Below are positions 1-12,694 of a stretch of 25,000 nucleotides of DNA, in pieces. The stretch spans positions 132,501 to 157,500 of the forward strand of contig MCFG01000030.1 of NCBI GenBank assembly GCA_002104895.1, given 5' to 3'. A model generated the notes under the pieces. That model did not search any database, was not told the DNA's origin, and was given only the letters and a program-made list of their open reading frames with translations. Position 1 is the stretch's first letter. Each line of letters starts with the position of its first letter. This stretch comes from Anaeromyces robustus (lineage: Eukaryota > Neocallimastigomycota > Neocallimastigomycetes > Neocallimastigales > Neocallimastigaceae). Made by a program: the position numbers and the translations under genes.

Positions 1-2
1 AG

Positions 3-149
3 AAAGAAATTGGACTTGATTTAGCAAGAATTTTTAATAAAGAAGAATATAGAATGAAAAGAGACATAGTATTTGCACACATTGATGATCAAGCAATTAA
101 AAATGCTGTTAATTTAAATTTATTTTTAAGTAATATTATTCCATTATAG
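3..149 (+). CDS. 3' end of an unrecognised protein-coding gene (partial)
   Basis: An open frame enters from the left edge and ends at TAG 147-149, giving 48 residues. The residues are varied (L-D-L-A-R, E-E-Y-R-M-K-R, F-A-H-I-D-D-Q) and unlike the low-complexity translations of the spacer around it, so this is probably the last exon of a real gene. I do not recognise the family; the upstream part is outside the window. A possible polyadenylation hexamer AATAAA lies at 188-193, about 40 nt past the stop, but such hexamers are common by chance here. The frame is open to the edge, so neither a start nor a splice acceptor can be placed. Confidence 0.55.
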   Translation, partial: KEIGLDLARIFNKEEYRMKRDIVFAHIDDQAIKNAVNLNLFLSNIIPL

Positions 150-410
150 AAAAGATTTTTTCTTAAAAAAATTTTATTTTCTTTGTGAATAAAAGTAATA
201 AAAAATGAAGAAGAAAAAAAAAAGAAGTATTATAATAAATATTATAATATAATATTTATTATTTTAATATTATGTAAATAAATTAAATAAATTAAGATAA
301 AAAATTTAAATAAATTAAGATAAAAAAAATTAAAATCAAATCAAAAAAAAAAAATATATATATATATATATAATATAGAAATAATGCCGTAGTATAATTT
401 AAAATATAGT

Positions 411-416
411 TATTAT

Positions 417-460
<44 letters not shown>
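411..460. repeat. (AAT)n microsatellite
   Basis: About 14-16 tandem AAT units, starting in TATTATTATA so that the left end forms a small TTA/TAA inverted repeat. Confidence 0.85.
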
Positions 461-463
<3 letters not shown>

Positions 464-658
464 CAAAGTAATAATATAAATGATATATTATAAAAAATTA
501 AAAAAAGAATTATTCATATATATTAATAATAATATAAAACTTAAATATAATTTATTAATATATATGTAATATATAATAATTAATCTAATTGAAGATAATA
601 ATATAGAATTAAATAAACTATATGTTATAAATAATTATTTAATTATATTATTTATCAT

Positions 659-660
659 TA

Positions 661-723
<63 letters not shown>
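659..723. repeat. (AAT)n microsatellite
   Basis: About 21 uninterrupted AAT units. On the minus strand this reads as a poly-tyrosine frame, which is not a gene. Confidence 0.9.
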
Positions 724-724
<1 letters not shown>

Positions 725-1486
725 TGAATAAATAATAGAAAAAAGCAAAAACAATAAAATATATAAACAATAAAATATATAAATAAAAAACAAACAGAAA
801 AAAAAAATAAAATATGAAATAATAATAATAAATATTAATAAAAAATTATAATATAATAAAGAATAACAATAATTTAAACCTAAAAAAAACATATTATATC
901 TTTTTTTAAATTAAAGTGTATTATATGGATTAAAAATACATAATATATATTTAATTATTTAAAGAAATTAATTATAAAACTTCTAATTAAAAAAAATGAA
1001 GAAAATATAACAATAATAATAAAAAAAAAAACAAAAACAAAAACAAAATATCATTGATATAGTATTACAAAAAATTTTTGATGGATATTACAAAAGAAAT
1101 TTCTTCATCATAAATAAATAGATAAATAAATAAAACTTTAATTATTATGATATATCAACTTTAATTGTTAAAAAAAAAAATAAATTTCAATAAAACCTTA
1201 ATCTAAATTTTGTATATTTATAATAATTAAGATACATAAAAAAGATAACAAAACCAGGCAAATAAAAAAAATTCAAATTTTAATTTTTAAAGAGGATAAA
1301 AATTTTTAATAAATAAATTTATAAATAATATAATAAAAATAGTACAAAATAAAGCATACAAAATAAAGCATACAAATGCATATTATTACACGTTACATTA
1401 ATTTTCACTATTTTTTTAGTTTTTCGTTTTATTTTTTATTTTTTTATTCTTTGTTTTTGTTCTTTTTATTTGTTTTTTGTTCTTTT

Positions 1487-1546
1487 TATTTTATTTTATT
1501 TTATTTTATTTTATTTTATTTTATTTTATTTTATTTTATTTTATTT
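1487..1546. repeat. (ATTTT)n microsatellite
   Basis: About 11 to 12 tandem ATTTT units inside a T-rich stretch that runs from about 1400 to 1700. Confidence 0.85.
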
Positions 1547-1587
1547 TTTTTTTTTAAATTATTGTTTTTATCTTATTTTTGTTTTGA

Positions 1588-1703
1588 TTTTGCTTGCTTT
1601 TTTTTTTAATTTTTTTTTTTTTGTTTTTGCTTTTGCTTGCTTTTTTTTTTAATTTCTGTTTTTATTTTTGCTTTGGTTTTTGTTTTTGCTTGCTTTTTTT
1701 TTT
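1588..1703. repeat. T-rich minisatellite with TGCTTGC motif
   Basis: The word TGCTTGC followed by a run of about 10-12 T occurs three times (1591, 1634, 1687), separated by related TTTTTGCTTT words. It looks like an irregular pyrimidine-rich tandem repeat, with nearly all G and C confined to the TGC words. Confidence 0.5.
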
Positions 1704-1800
1704 TGTTATCAGTAAATTATTTTATGTGAAATAGAATAAATAATAATATTATTTCATGTATTTAATTTTTTTCATATTGTTGATTTAATTTTTAAATTAA

Positions 1801-1809
<9 letters not shown>

Positions 1810-1835
<26 letters not shown>
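1810..1835. repeat. (TA)n microsatellite
   Basis: About 13 TA units flanked by A and T homopolymer tracts. Confidence 0.8.
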
Positions 1836-1843
<8 letters not shown>

Positions 1844-2847
1844 TTATTTTTTTTTTTTTTAATTATTTGTTAAATATTTTCCTTTGTTTTGGTATATTTT
1901 ATATTTATATAAATATATTTTATTTAATCATATAATAAATTATTTAAATTGTTTAATTTCTCAACAAGTAAAATATATTATTATGACAAATAAAATATTA
2001 TATAAATCTTGGGTATAAACAAATAGATATTTATAGTTTTAAATATTGTCTTTCGAATCATTTAAACCACAATAATAATTGATATATAATAAAATGATTA
2101 ATTATTAAATGTTTATTAATACTTTATATTATATTATTATATTTATATTTTACTTACTGTATTATATATAAGTAAATATATATAAATATTTTTTGAATTT
2201 AATTATTTGTTCCAGTTTAGAAATTGTATTTAGAAAATGATCATTTTTGATTTTAGGAGCTATTACTGAATGTGAATTATATTATGGAGCTTTTCAAAGG
2301 GCTTTTTTTATATTTCTATATTTCTAAACAATAGACCTAATTTCTTCACTTTCACTTATAATTTATTTTCAAAAAAATCTAAAATATACTACTACAATTT
2401 TTATCTATTGTTATCATTTTTATCAAATAGTCTTTTTTTTTTTTTTTTTTTTTATTCCAAAAATTTCCAAAATAAATTAAAGATTGCAAAAAATAAAAAA
2501 AAAAAACAATCCAACATACTCTGGAAATTTTTGAAAACAAAAAAAGAAAATTATATATATTGAATATATCATAACTATTTATAATGAAACATCAAATAGT
2601 TTTTATATAAAAGTTTTCAAAGTAAAAAATTGTTAAAAATAAAAGAAAAAACAATCTATATTTCATAATAAATGATTGTAATATATTCGTTAGAATATTA
2701 TATCAAATATTTAATATTATTAATTGATCCAAAAATTTTTATTTAAAATTTTTGAACCAGAGAAAAAAAAAAAAAGGTCTTTTTTTCTTCTTTTTTAATA
2801 CAAAATTCAAAAATAAGAAATAAAAACAAAAATTAAAATTAAATTAA

Positions 2848-2914
2848 AGTATTTAAATGATTGGTGAAATCATTAAAAATACTTCTATTTTCTTATTAAA
2901 AAATTAGAAAATAG
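2848..2914. repeat. Two adjacent hairpin-forming inverted repeats
   Basis: 2848-2883 folds AGTATTT..AATGATT against its near-complement around GGTG, with a small internal loop. 2885-2914 folds CTATTTTCT against AGAAAATAG, extended by four further bases with one mismatch. The two hairpins are separated by a single base. Their role is unknown; short AT hairpins also arise by chance in such DNA. Confidence 0.35.
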
Positions 2915-4392
2915 AAAAAAAAAAGAAAACAAAATAGAACCAAATATGGAGAATTTATAAAAAAAGTAAAAACTTTAATTCTCATAAACACTTAATAAGA
3001 ATAAAATTTCATTGCCTTTTGTTTATATTAAAGCTTTAAAAAGTTTCTCATATTTATATGGGTTAGCTTTCTATTTATTATTAATGTATATATTTATTAT
3101 TTATAATTAGTCTTAAATAGAAAAAAAAAGGAAAAAGAAATTGCTCAAAAACAAATTAAAAAAGATAACGAAAGTTTTATCAATAATTGAATAAAAAGTA
3201 AATAAATATGACAAGAACAAGATATATAATGTAATGAAAAATCCTAATAAAAAAATTTTTTCCCAAATGAAATATTAAAAAAAAATTGAGTTTGGCAAAT
3301 ATATATTAAAAATTTTTTTTATAGAATTATATATTTAAACAACAAGATATAATTTTTTTTCTTAAATTAGATGAATACAGTGGTATATTGTATATAGAAA
3401 AAATTATTTTTTCTTTATATAGTGGATTATATGATTAAAAATATATATATATAAAAATAAACAGTGATTGTTTTATGTTTCATGTTACTGGTAATTATAA
3501 TGTTTATTTATGATAAAAGACATTAATATAGATGGAAAAATGAAATTGAAATGTGGTAAACATGTACAAATGAAATGTAATAATGATGATAAATATAATA
3601 CAGGAAAATATGGGTAAATTTTTTGTGAAAATCTTTTGGGTGATGTTTCAGAAGATTAGGATCATATAGATTTTATATTTATAAAAGTATATATTATTAT
3701 TATTTATATTTTCATTAAATGATATTGCTTTATATTTTTAGAATGTGCTTTTGAAAAAAGAAATAATAAGAAATATTAAAAATAAAATTATAAATAAATA
3801 AAAATATAATATTAAATATTTTTTTAAAAATAATAATTATCACTTTATACTATTTTTTATTAAAATATTCTTTAGTGTTATAATAAATTATTATTATTTT
3901 TTAAATTAAAAATTTTTATGAATTTATTTTTTTATCAGGGTATAAATAGACATAAATAATAAATATTATAATTATATAAATTGTAATTTATATAATTATT
4001 TCTTTAATAATGATTATATTTAAATATATATATTTAAATATCTTTTCTCCCATATAAAACTAAAAGCTATCATATGTATAGAATATAGAATTCTTTCTGA
4101 AAAAAAAATTTTTTTATTTATTTTGACATTTTTTTATGTATAAAACATTGTAAAATAATTTTATATTTATATATGTATTAATATATTAGTATTATATTAA
4201 ATACATTTTATAAATATATTTTTTTTTATAATAAATAATTACATATTACAAAATAAAAATTTCATTATTTTTAGTTAAATTTTAAATTTATCCTAAAAAA
4301 AAAAAATGTATTATTTAATATAAAGATGACATAACATAACATAATATAAAACCTAAATTAGTAACCCTTAATAATTTTTTAAATTTTATCAA

Positions 4393-4431
4393 CCAAGAAT
4401 TATAATATATTATTAATATATTAATTCTTGG
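4393..4431. repeat. Near-perfect 39-nt foldback
   Basis: CCAAGAATTA at the left pairs with TAATTCTTGG at the right, and the inner AATATATTA arms pair across one bulged T. The GC-containing ends make it more than a pure AT palindrome. No target duplication was identified. Confidence 0.45.
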
Positions 4432-5199
4432 AGATAAAAAATTTATAATATGTAATGTAATTTTTTAAATTATAATTTATTCATTTATTTATTGTATATT
4501 AAGCATAAATCAATATCAGAAATTTTAAATAAATAAATAATAAATAAATAGATAAATAAATAAATAAATAAATTAATAAATATTAAATAACAAAAAAAAA
4601 ATTTTTTTTTTTTCATTTTTAAATGAAAGAAATTATTAATTATTAATTATTAATTATACCTTTTATTAATGATAATTTGATACGATGATCATTTAATTAC
4701 ATTGATTTTTGTTAGGAACTTTACATAAATGGAAATCAATTTATATTAAATAAATCAAAAAAAAAAAAAAAAAAAAAAAAAAAAGATGATATTTATTATA
4801 TTAGAATTAATTTTAACCAAATATTACAAATAAAAGTTTTTATTTATTAATATATAATGATATATAATGATATATGATGATATATGATGTATATCTCCCA
4901 AATCCAAAAAAAAAAAAAAAAAAAAAAAGAAAAAAAAATATTATTGACATATAAATGTTGAGACAGAGAATGATTCTAAAGATGTTTGAAAAATGAAACA
5001 AATATGTCTACACTGAAAAAAAAAAAAAAGAATTAAAAGATAAAAAATTGACAGTATATAAATAATGATATTAATGGATAACTTATTTGAAATAGTTAAA
5101 AAAAATAGAAAGTGGAGAAAATATAAATAATTCATAAAAAGAAATAAAAGATAAAAGATGTACCAGAAGATGAATATGAAAATGAAAAACAGTTTTTTT

Positions 5200-6240
<1,041 letters not shown>

Positions 6241-6250
6241 TTCAAAATTA

Positions 6251-6428
6251 TATATATAAACGGATATTTTTACTTTTTTTTTTTTTTTTTTTTTTATTAT
6301 TTTTTTATTTTTACCAATAAATTTTTTTTAATTGATATATCAATTAAAAATAAAAGGAAATATATAATTAACTAATAATATCTAAATAATATATAATTAA
6401 TAATAATAAATAATAAAAATAAGAAAAG
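6251..6428 (+). promoter_or_regulatory. Possible core promoter and leader of the DUF4353 gene
   Basis: TATATATAAA at 6251-6260 is followed by ACGG and then a long T tract (about 6272-6295), some 170 bp before the ATG. In DNA this AT-rich a TATA-like word carries little weight; position and the adjacent T tract are the only support. Confidence 0.25.
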
Positions 6429-8129
6429 ATGAAATTTCAAAAGCAAATTTTATATATATTTGTAATCTTATTTTTATTAAATTTGGTTCACGCCGATACT
6501 AAAGATGATACTAATCAAGAACCAGAAGTTGAACAAGTAACAGAGAAAGTAACAGAACAAGTAGTAGAACAAGTTACTGAATCAGTAACTGAACCTGAAG
6601 TTGAACTGGTAAGAGAAAAACAATATCCAAAATTAATACCAGGTCCAATCACTGGTAACTACAATAAAAAGGATTTAAATGAAATTTATGATGAATCAAG
6701 TATTGAAATTGAATGTTCTGGTACTATATGTAATAGTACATCAAGTGATAATGTTTTACTTGATGAAGGAAAAGTTACAATCTCTGAATCTGGTACCTAT
6801 ATTCTTGAAGGTGAATTAAATGGTCAAGTTAATATTATTGCTTCTACGGAAGATAATGTTCATCTTATTTTAAAAAATGCCACTATTTCAAGTGAATTTG
6901 GTCCAGCCATTTATGCTGAAAATTATCATAAATTAGTTATTACACTTGAAGGTCAAAATAATCTTTCTGATACATCAAATTATCCAGAAGGTGCCGTTAA
7001 TTTTGAAAATGAAGATGAAGATGAAGATTTTGAAGAAATTGAAACTAAAACCAATAGTTTAAGACCAAATGCTTGTATTTTTTCTGCTGGTGACCTTACT
7101 TTTAATGGAAAAGGTTCTCTTGATATTAATGGTAATTTTAATATTGGTATTAGATCAAAAAGTAATTTAAAACTTGTTTCTGGTAAAATGAATATTGTTT
7201 CCAAAGGAAGTAGTATTAGAGCTATGCGTTCTATTTCTATTAAAGATGCTGAAATTAATATAGATACTGGTAAATCTGGTATTGTTGTTACTAAAGATAA
7301 TAACCCCTATGAAGGTTATGTTGTTATTGATGGTGGTAAAATTACTGTAAAAGCTGTAAAAGATGGTATTCATGCTGAAACTCATTTAACTGTTAATGAT
7401 GGTATGATTAAAATTCTTGAAAGTGAAGAAGGTCTTGAAGGTCAAATGATTGATATTACTGGAGGTGATATTACTATTGATTCTAGTGATGATGGTATTA
7501 ATGGTTCAAGAGTACAATTACTTAAAGATGCTGTAGCAGAAGGAAAAGTTAGTAAGGAAGAAATTGATGAACAAGTATATATTAGATTTACAGGTGGTAG
7601 GGTTGATGTTAGAGCTGAAGGACCAGATCTTGATGCTATTGATTCCAATGGTTCCTTATATATTGGTGATAATGCTGAAGTTTATTCCAGTGTTGTATAT
7701 GGTGGTGCTTTTGGTCATATGTCTGCTTTAGATTCTGATGGTTATAAATCTATTGAAGCTAATGCTACTGCCCTTATTACAGGTTCTGGAAATATGCCTT
7801 CCTCATCCACAGATGCCACTCCATCTCCAGATGGAATTAAAGGAACCGTTATTAAAAATTATTGGTATGATGAACCAAATTCTTGTACTGTCTTACAACC
7901 TTATGTTAAAGTTAATATTCAAATTCAATTAGAAGGTACATCAGTTATTGTTAAAGATAGTAAAGGTAAAGTTTTACTTGATCATAAACCAAGAGCTCAA
8001 TTTGGTGTTATTTTCTTTACATCACCTGAAATAATTGAAGGTGAAAAATATACTATCACTGCTGGTGAAATAACTAAAGAAGTTAAAGCTAAGGTTGATA
8101 AGAAGAAAAATAATAAAAATGGTAAAAAT

Positions 8130-8132
<3 letters not shown>
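6429..8132 (+). CDS. Secreted DUF4353 carbohydrate-binding-type beta-helix protein
   Basis: Intronless, 567 aa. Residues 1-22 form a signal peptide: basic start, hydrophobic core around 7-20, likely cleavage after H-A at 21-22. Residues 33-60 are a degenerate VTE/VEQ repeat that looks like a linker. From about 115 to 450 short parallel beta-helix-like strands repeat (VTISESGTYILEGEL; GGKITVKAVKDGIHAE; GGDITIDSSDDGINGS), the hallmark of DUF4353. The D/G-rich turns (D-S-S-D-D-G-I-N-G, D-L-D-A-I-D-S-N-G) could bind calcium. An acidic insert lies at 192-206, four N-glycosylation sequons near 102, 150, 178 and 445, and a Lys/Asn-rich tail after 550. A bacterial DUF4353 protein (Cthe_2159 of Clostridium thermocellum, from memory) binds cellulose and pectic acid on a pectate-lyase-like fold, so plant-polysaccharide binding outside the cell is likely; lyase activity is not established. 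No dockerin or membrane anchor is seen. Confidence 0.88.
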
Positions 8133-8164
<32 letters not shown>

Positions 8165-8860
8165 AAATAAAATTGAATAAATAAATGCTCAAATTGATTA
8201 TTATTACATTTTCAGCATTTATTTAGAAAAAAATAATAATAATAAATTTATAAATTTAAGTAGAAAAAAAATAAAAAAAAATAAAAAAAAAAAGAAAAAG
8301 AAATAAATAATTAATAAAAAAAGAAAAAAGAAATAAATAATTAATAAATACAGAAAGAAAAAGAAATAATTAATAAAAAAAATTAAAATTAAAGAAAAAA
8401 AAAATTTAAATAAAAAATAAAGAATATAAGAAAAAAAGAAATGAATAATTAAAATTCAACAGTATTCGAAAAATTGCATGAAATTATAAATATAACTGGT
8501 TTATAATTTATAAAAAGAAAAAAAAATATGATAAAAATTTATTTATTTGTTTTTTTTTTTTAAACTAAAAAAAAAAAAAAAACAACGAATACTTTAATTT
8601 AGTATTTTATTTACAATTCAAATTTTAAATATTTAATACTACATACTTTTAGATAAAGTATATAATGTAAATATGTAAAATATATGTAAAAAAATAATGT
8701 AAAATATGTAAAATTAAAGAAAATTAGTACTAAAAATAAATAAAAAAATTATCTAAAAAAAGAAAAAGAAAAAGAAAGAAAAAGAAAAAAAACAAACAAA
8801 TTTAAACTTATATATTTTAAAGTACATGTAAATTTTAAATAATATAAAAAAAAATAATAA

Positions 8861-8892
8861 AAATAAAGAAATAAAGAAATAAAGAAATAAAG
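8861..8892. repeat. (AAATAAAG) x4 tandem repeat
   Basis: Four perfect 8-bp units, followed by degenerate AAATAAAG/TAATAAAAT units up to about 8922. Confidence 0.8.
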
Positions 8893-8978
8893 TAATAAAA
8901 TAAAATAAAGTAATAAAATAAATTTATTTACAAAAAAAAAAAAAAAATATTATTTAATTTTTTTTTAATTATAAATAT

Positions 8979-9073
8979 ATTAAATGAGTTTATATTTAAT
9001 ACTATTACTATTAATATTTTAATAGTAATAGTTATTATTAAATATTTATATTAATTAAATGAGTTTATATTTA
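8979..9073. repeat. 20-bp direct repeat flanking a perfect 13-bp palindrome
   Basis: The 20-bp word starting ATTAAATGAG occurs exactly at 8979-8998 and again at 9054-9073. Between them CTATTACTATTAA (9002-9014) and its exact reverse complement (9019-9031) surround a TATT loop. The arrangement resembles a small foldback insertion with a duplicated border, but 20 bp is long for a target duplication. Confidence 0.5.
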
Positions 9074-9126
9074 CTATTAATTACTATTTCTATTAATATT
9101 CATTTTAATATGTATTTTTTCATTCT

Positions 9127-9370
9127 AATATTATATTGTATAAAGAAAAAAATTTATTTAAAAAAATAATAATAAATAATAAATTTTCAAACATAAAATT
9201 TATTATATATTTCAATAAGTAAGAATTATATAAAATATTACATTATAATTACTAATAACAATAAATTTTTTTGCTTTATACAATATAATATAATATTTTG
9301 TTTAATTCTACTTATTGAAATATATTATAAATTTTATGTTTGAAAATTTATTATTATTATTTTTTTTTAT
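9127..9370. repeat. Two interlocked long inverted repeats (A-B-A'-B')
   Basis: Arm A (9127-9157, containing ATATTGTATAAAG) is complementary to A' (9261-9292, containing CTTTATACAATAT) over about 30 bp with one inserted G. Arm B (about 9161-9240, containing TTTTCAAACATAAAATTTAT) is complementary to B' (about 9291-9370) over about 75 bp with a few indels and substitutions. The order is A, B, A', B', so the two pairings cross and are not nested. No ORF lies inside. It may be two overlapping foldback or MITE-like insertions. Confidence 0.7.
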
Positions 9371-10563
9371 AATAAAAATAAATTTTTCAGTATATCCAAA
9401 TTATTTTAAAAAAATTAAAAATTAGAAATTAAAAATTAAAAATTTAAAATATAAAAAATTAATTTTAATTTTTTTTTTTTTTTTTTTTTTTATATTTTTA
9501 CCAGATTTGAAGGTAGTACAAAAGAAACGATCAATTTTTTTTTATATATGACGTAAGAAATTAATGATGATTAAATTAAAATAATTATAATAAATAAATA
9601 TATAAATAAACAAACATTATTATAATTTAAATAATAATAATAATTAATAAATAATAATAAATAATAAATAATAATAATAATAATAAATAATAATAATTAA
9701 TAATTAAAAATTAATAAATAATAATAATAATTAATAATTCATTAAATTTTCTTTTTTTCTTTTTTTCTTTCTATCTTCTTTCTTCATTAATATACAATAT
9801 TATTTAATTCATTTTTTCTTGATTATTAAATAAATTATAATCTATTAAAAAAAAAAAAAATTTTTTTTTTTCATCTTCTATTTTTATCTCTATTCTTTTT
9901 TTCAATTAATACCATGATTTCATAATTATTTCATTTCCTATATATAAATACGCCAAATGTATAATTACATAATAATAATAATAATAAAAAAAGATATAAA
10001 TAAATTCCAAAACATTTAATACATTATATCATTTTTTACACACAACTAATAGTATATATTAATATTAATAAAAAAAATTAAAAATATTCTTTCCTTTTTT
10101 TCCTTATTAATGCTTTTTTTTTTTTTTTTTTTTAAATATTTTTTTATTTTTTTTTTTAAATTTTTTTTTATAAATATTTTTATAAATATTTTTATAAATA
10201 TTATTTTTTAAATTTTATATATATATATTTACTAATTGATATTTTTTTTTTTTTTAATTTGTTATTTTTTTTTCCCATTAAAATGCATATATTTTTATAT
10301 AAATTATTTTATTACTGAATTTTTTTTTTTATAACTATTTTTTTTTCTTATAATTATTTTTTTTTTATTTTATTTTTAAAAAAGGTTTTTTTTTTTTTTC
10401 TTTTTTCCTTGGTATTATATAAATTTTAATTAATTATAAAAAGAAAAGGAAAAAAAAAAAAAGAAAATATATAATGATGCCATGAAAAATAATGATGATT
10501 TTTAATTATTCTTGATTAATATTATTTCAGTTTTTTTTTTTTTTTTTGTGTATGTGTGTGTGC

Positions 10564-11145
10564 TTATAATTCAATATTTTTTCTTGTACTAATTTTTAAT
10601 TTTAAAAGATCACCAATTTCAGATATTCTTTTTAATAATTCTTCCATATCTTCTCTTGAATGAGAAGCACTACAACAAAAACGTACTCTTGATGAAAGAA
10701 TTGGAGTAGCTGGATAACCTACAACAACCACACCAATTTTTCTTGCAAGAGCTTCTCTTGAAAATGCAGAAATTTTTGCTGGATTATAAAGTAATAATGG
10801 AACAACTGGACTATCCTTATCACCATAAACAATGAATCCCATTTTCTTTAATTCAGTTGAGAAGTATCTTGAATTATCCATTAATTGCTTTATTCTTTTC
10901 TTACCATCATTTGTACCATCTTCTCCCATAATAATTTTGAAACTTGTAATAATTTGTTGACATACTAATGGACTCATACCTTCTGCATAAACATTAGAAT
11001 GTGAATTAAGTCTAATCCAATCAATAACTTTCTATAAAATATTAATAATCATAATTATATAATATATATGACATAAAATATTGAAAATGATAATCAAAGA
11101 AATGATAATAATATTAATTATAGATATATAGATATATAGATATAA

Positions 11146-11176
<31 letters not shown>

Positions 11177-11497
11177 AAATATACATTTAAATATATAAAT
11201 ATATAAATATATTAAATTAAATATTAAATTAAATATTAAATTTTTTTTTATGTATTATACATTAATTGTAGTATTAAAAAAAAATTATATTTAATAAATT
11301 ATATATATTATGTTTATTTTTACTAATTTTATACCTTTTTACCAGCAATATAACCACCAGCAGCACCAAAACTCTTTGTAAAAGTACCCATATGAATATC
11401 AACCAAGTTTGGATCAACATTCCAATAATCACAAACACCACGACCATTTTTACCTAAAGCACCAATAGAGTGAGCTTCATCAACATATAAATAGAAC

Positions 11498-11563
<66 letters not shown>

Positions 11564-12658
11564 TAAAATGGTATGAAAATATATATATATATATAAATAG
11601 ATATAAAGAAATATAATAATAATATTAAATATAATAACATTATTATTAATATTAATAATTGTATAAAAATAAATTAATATAAAAAATTAATCAAATATTG
11701 ATTGTACAAAAATAAATTAATATAAAAAATGATTTTAATATTTTAATATATATATATTAAAATATTAAAATATTAAAATCATATATATTTTTAAAATATA
11801 TATTTAATTTTTTTTTTATAATAAATATATATATTATAATTATAATATTTATAATATATTTTTAATATTATATATATATATATTTAAAAAAAATTTTTTT
11901 TTACCTTATATTTTTTCTTTAATTCAATTAATTTATCCAATTTTAGAATATTTCCTTCCATAGAATAAAGACCTTCAACCATAACTAAAATTTTTTTCCA
12001 TGGACGATGAGTACGTGGTTGACCTTGAGAAATAGCTTCACGAAGAACACCTTCCAAATCTTTCATATCATTATGTTTAAATACTCTAATTTTACTTCCA
12101 GAAATTCTTGCACCAAAAATAAGTGAAGAATGATTTAATTGATCACTAATAATTAAAGAACCCTATTATTATTATTATATTATTTTATTATTATTTTAAA
12201 ATAAATAAATAAATAAATAAATAAAAATAAAAAAAATAAAAAATTAAAAAAAATAAAATAATAATAATTATAATTAATAATAATAATAATAAAAGGTAAA
12301 AATTATAATAATTATATAATTATAATTTTTTTTTATTTATTTTTTTAATTTTTTTATTTATTTATTTATATATTTTTTTAAAAATTACCTTTTGAACTAA
12401 TGCTGGAATAGTAGTTGAATTAGTAGCAAAACCCATATTAACAACCATAGCATCTTCTTGTTTAACAAAACGTGCAACTAATTTTTCTAATTCTCTATGA
12501 ATTTCATGTGTACCACCAACCATTCTTGGACTATCTGCAGTAATACCACTTTCTTTAATAGAAGATTTGACACTTTCGGCACATGGACCTTTATTTTGTG
12601 CAAAACCTAAATAGTTGTAGGATGAAAGATTTAAAACTTCAGTAGTAGTACCTGTTAA

Positions 12659-12694
<36 letters not shown>

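Larger units (their letters stand above)
150..2220. other. AT-rich intergenic spacer with microsatellites
   Basis: No convincing coding sequence is seen. The stretch holds AAT arrays (411-460 and 659-723), an ATTTT array (1487-1546), a TA run (1810-1835), long A and T tracts, and a T-rich stretch with repeated TGCTTGC words. Open frames here translate to runs of Y, F, L and I and are composition artefacts. Confidence 0.7.
8133..10563. other. Spacer between two convergent genes
   Basis: This holds the 3' flanks of the DUF4353 gene (+) and of LCB2 (-). No coding sequence is supported. It contains an AAATAAAG x4 repeat, a perfect palindrome, interlocked inverted repeats (9127-9370), AAT-type tracts and many T tracts near 10080-10400. 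A short more complex stretch at about 9500-9530 (CCAGATTTGAAGGTAGTAC) does not extend into a frame. Confidence 0.65.

Noticed and set aside
635-892. Minus-strand 85-aa frame
   Set aside because: It is almost entirely F, Y, I and L encoded by AAT and A tracts; no coding signal.
1376-1652. Two overlapping + strand frames of 60-77 aa
   Set aside because: They are translations of the ATTTT array and T-rich minisatellite (poly F/L/I/Y) and not proteins.
6980-7648. Minus-strand frames inside the DUF4353 gene
   Set aside because: They are shadows of a well-supported + strand gene with domain repeats.
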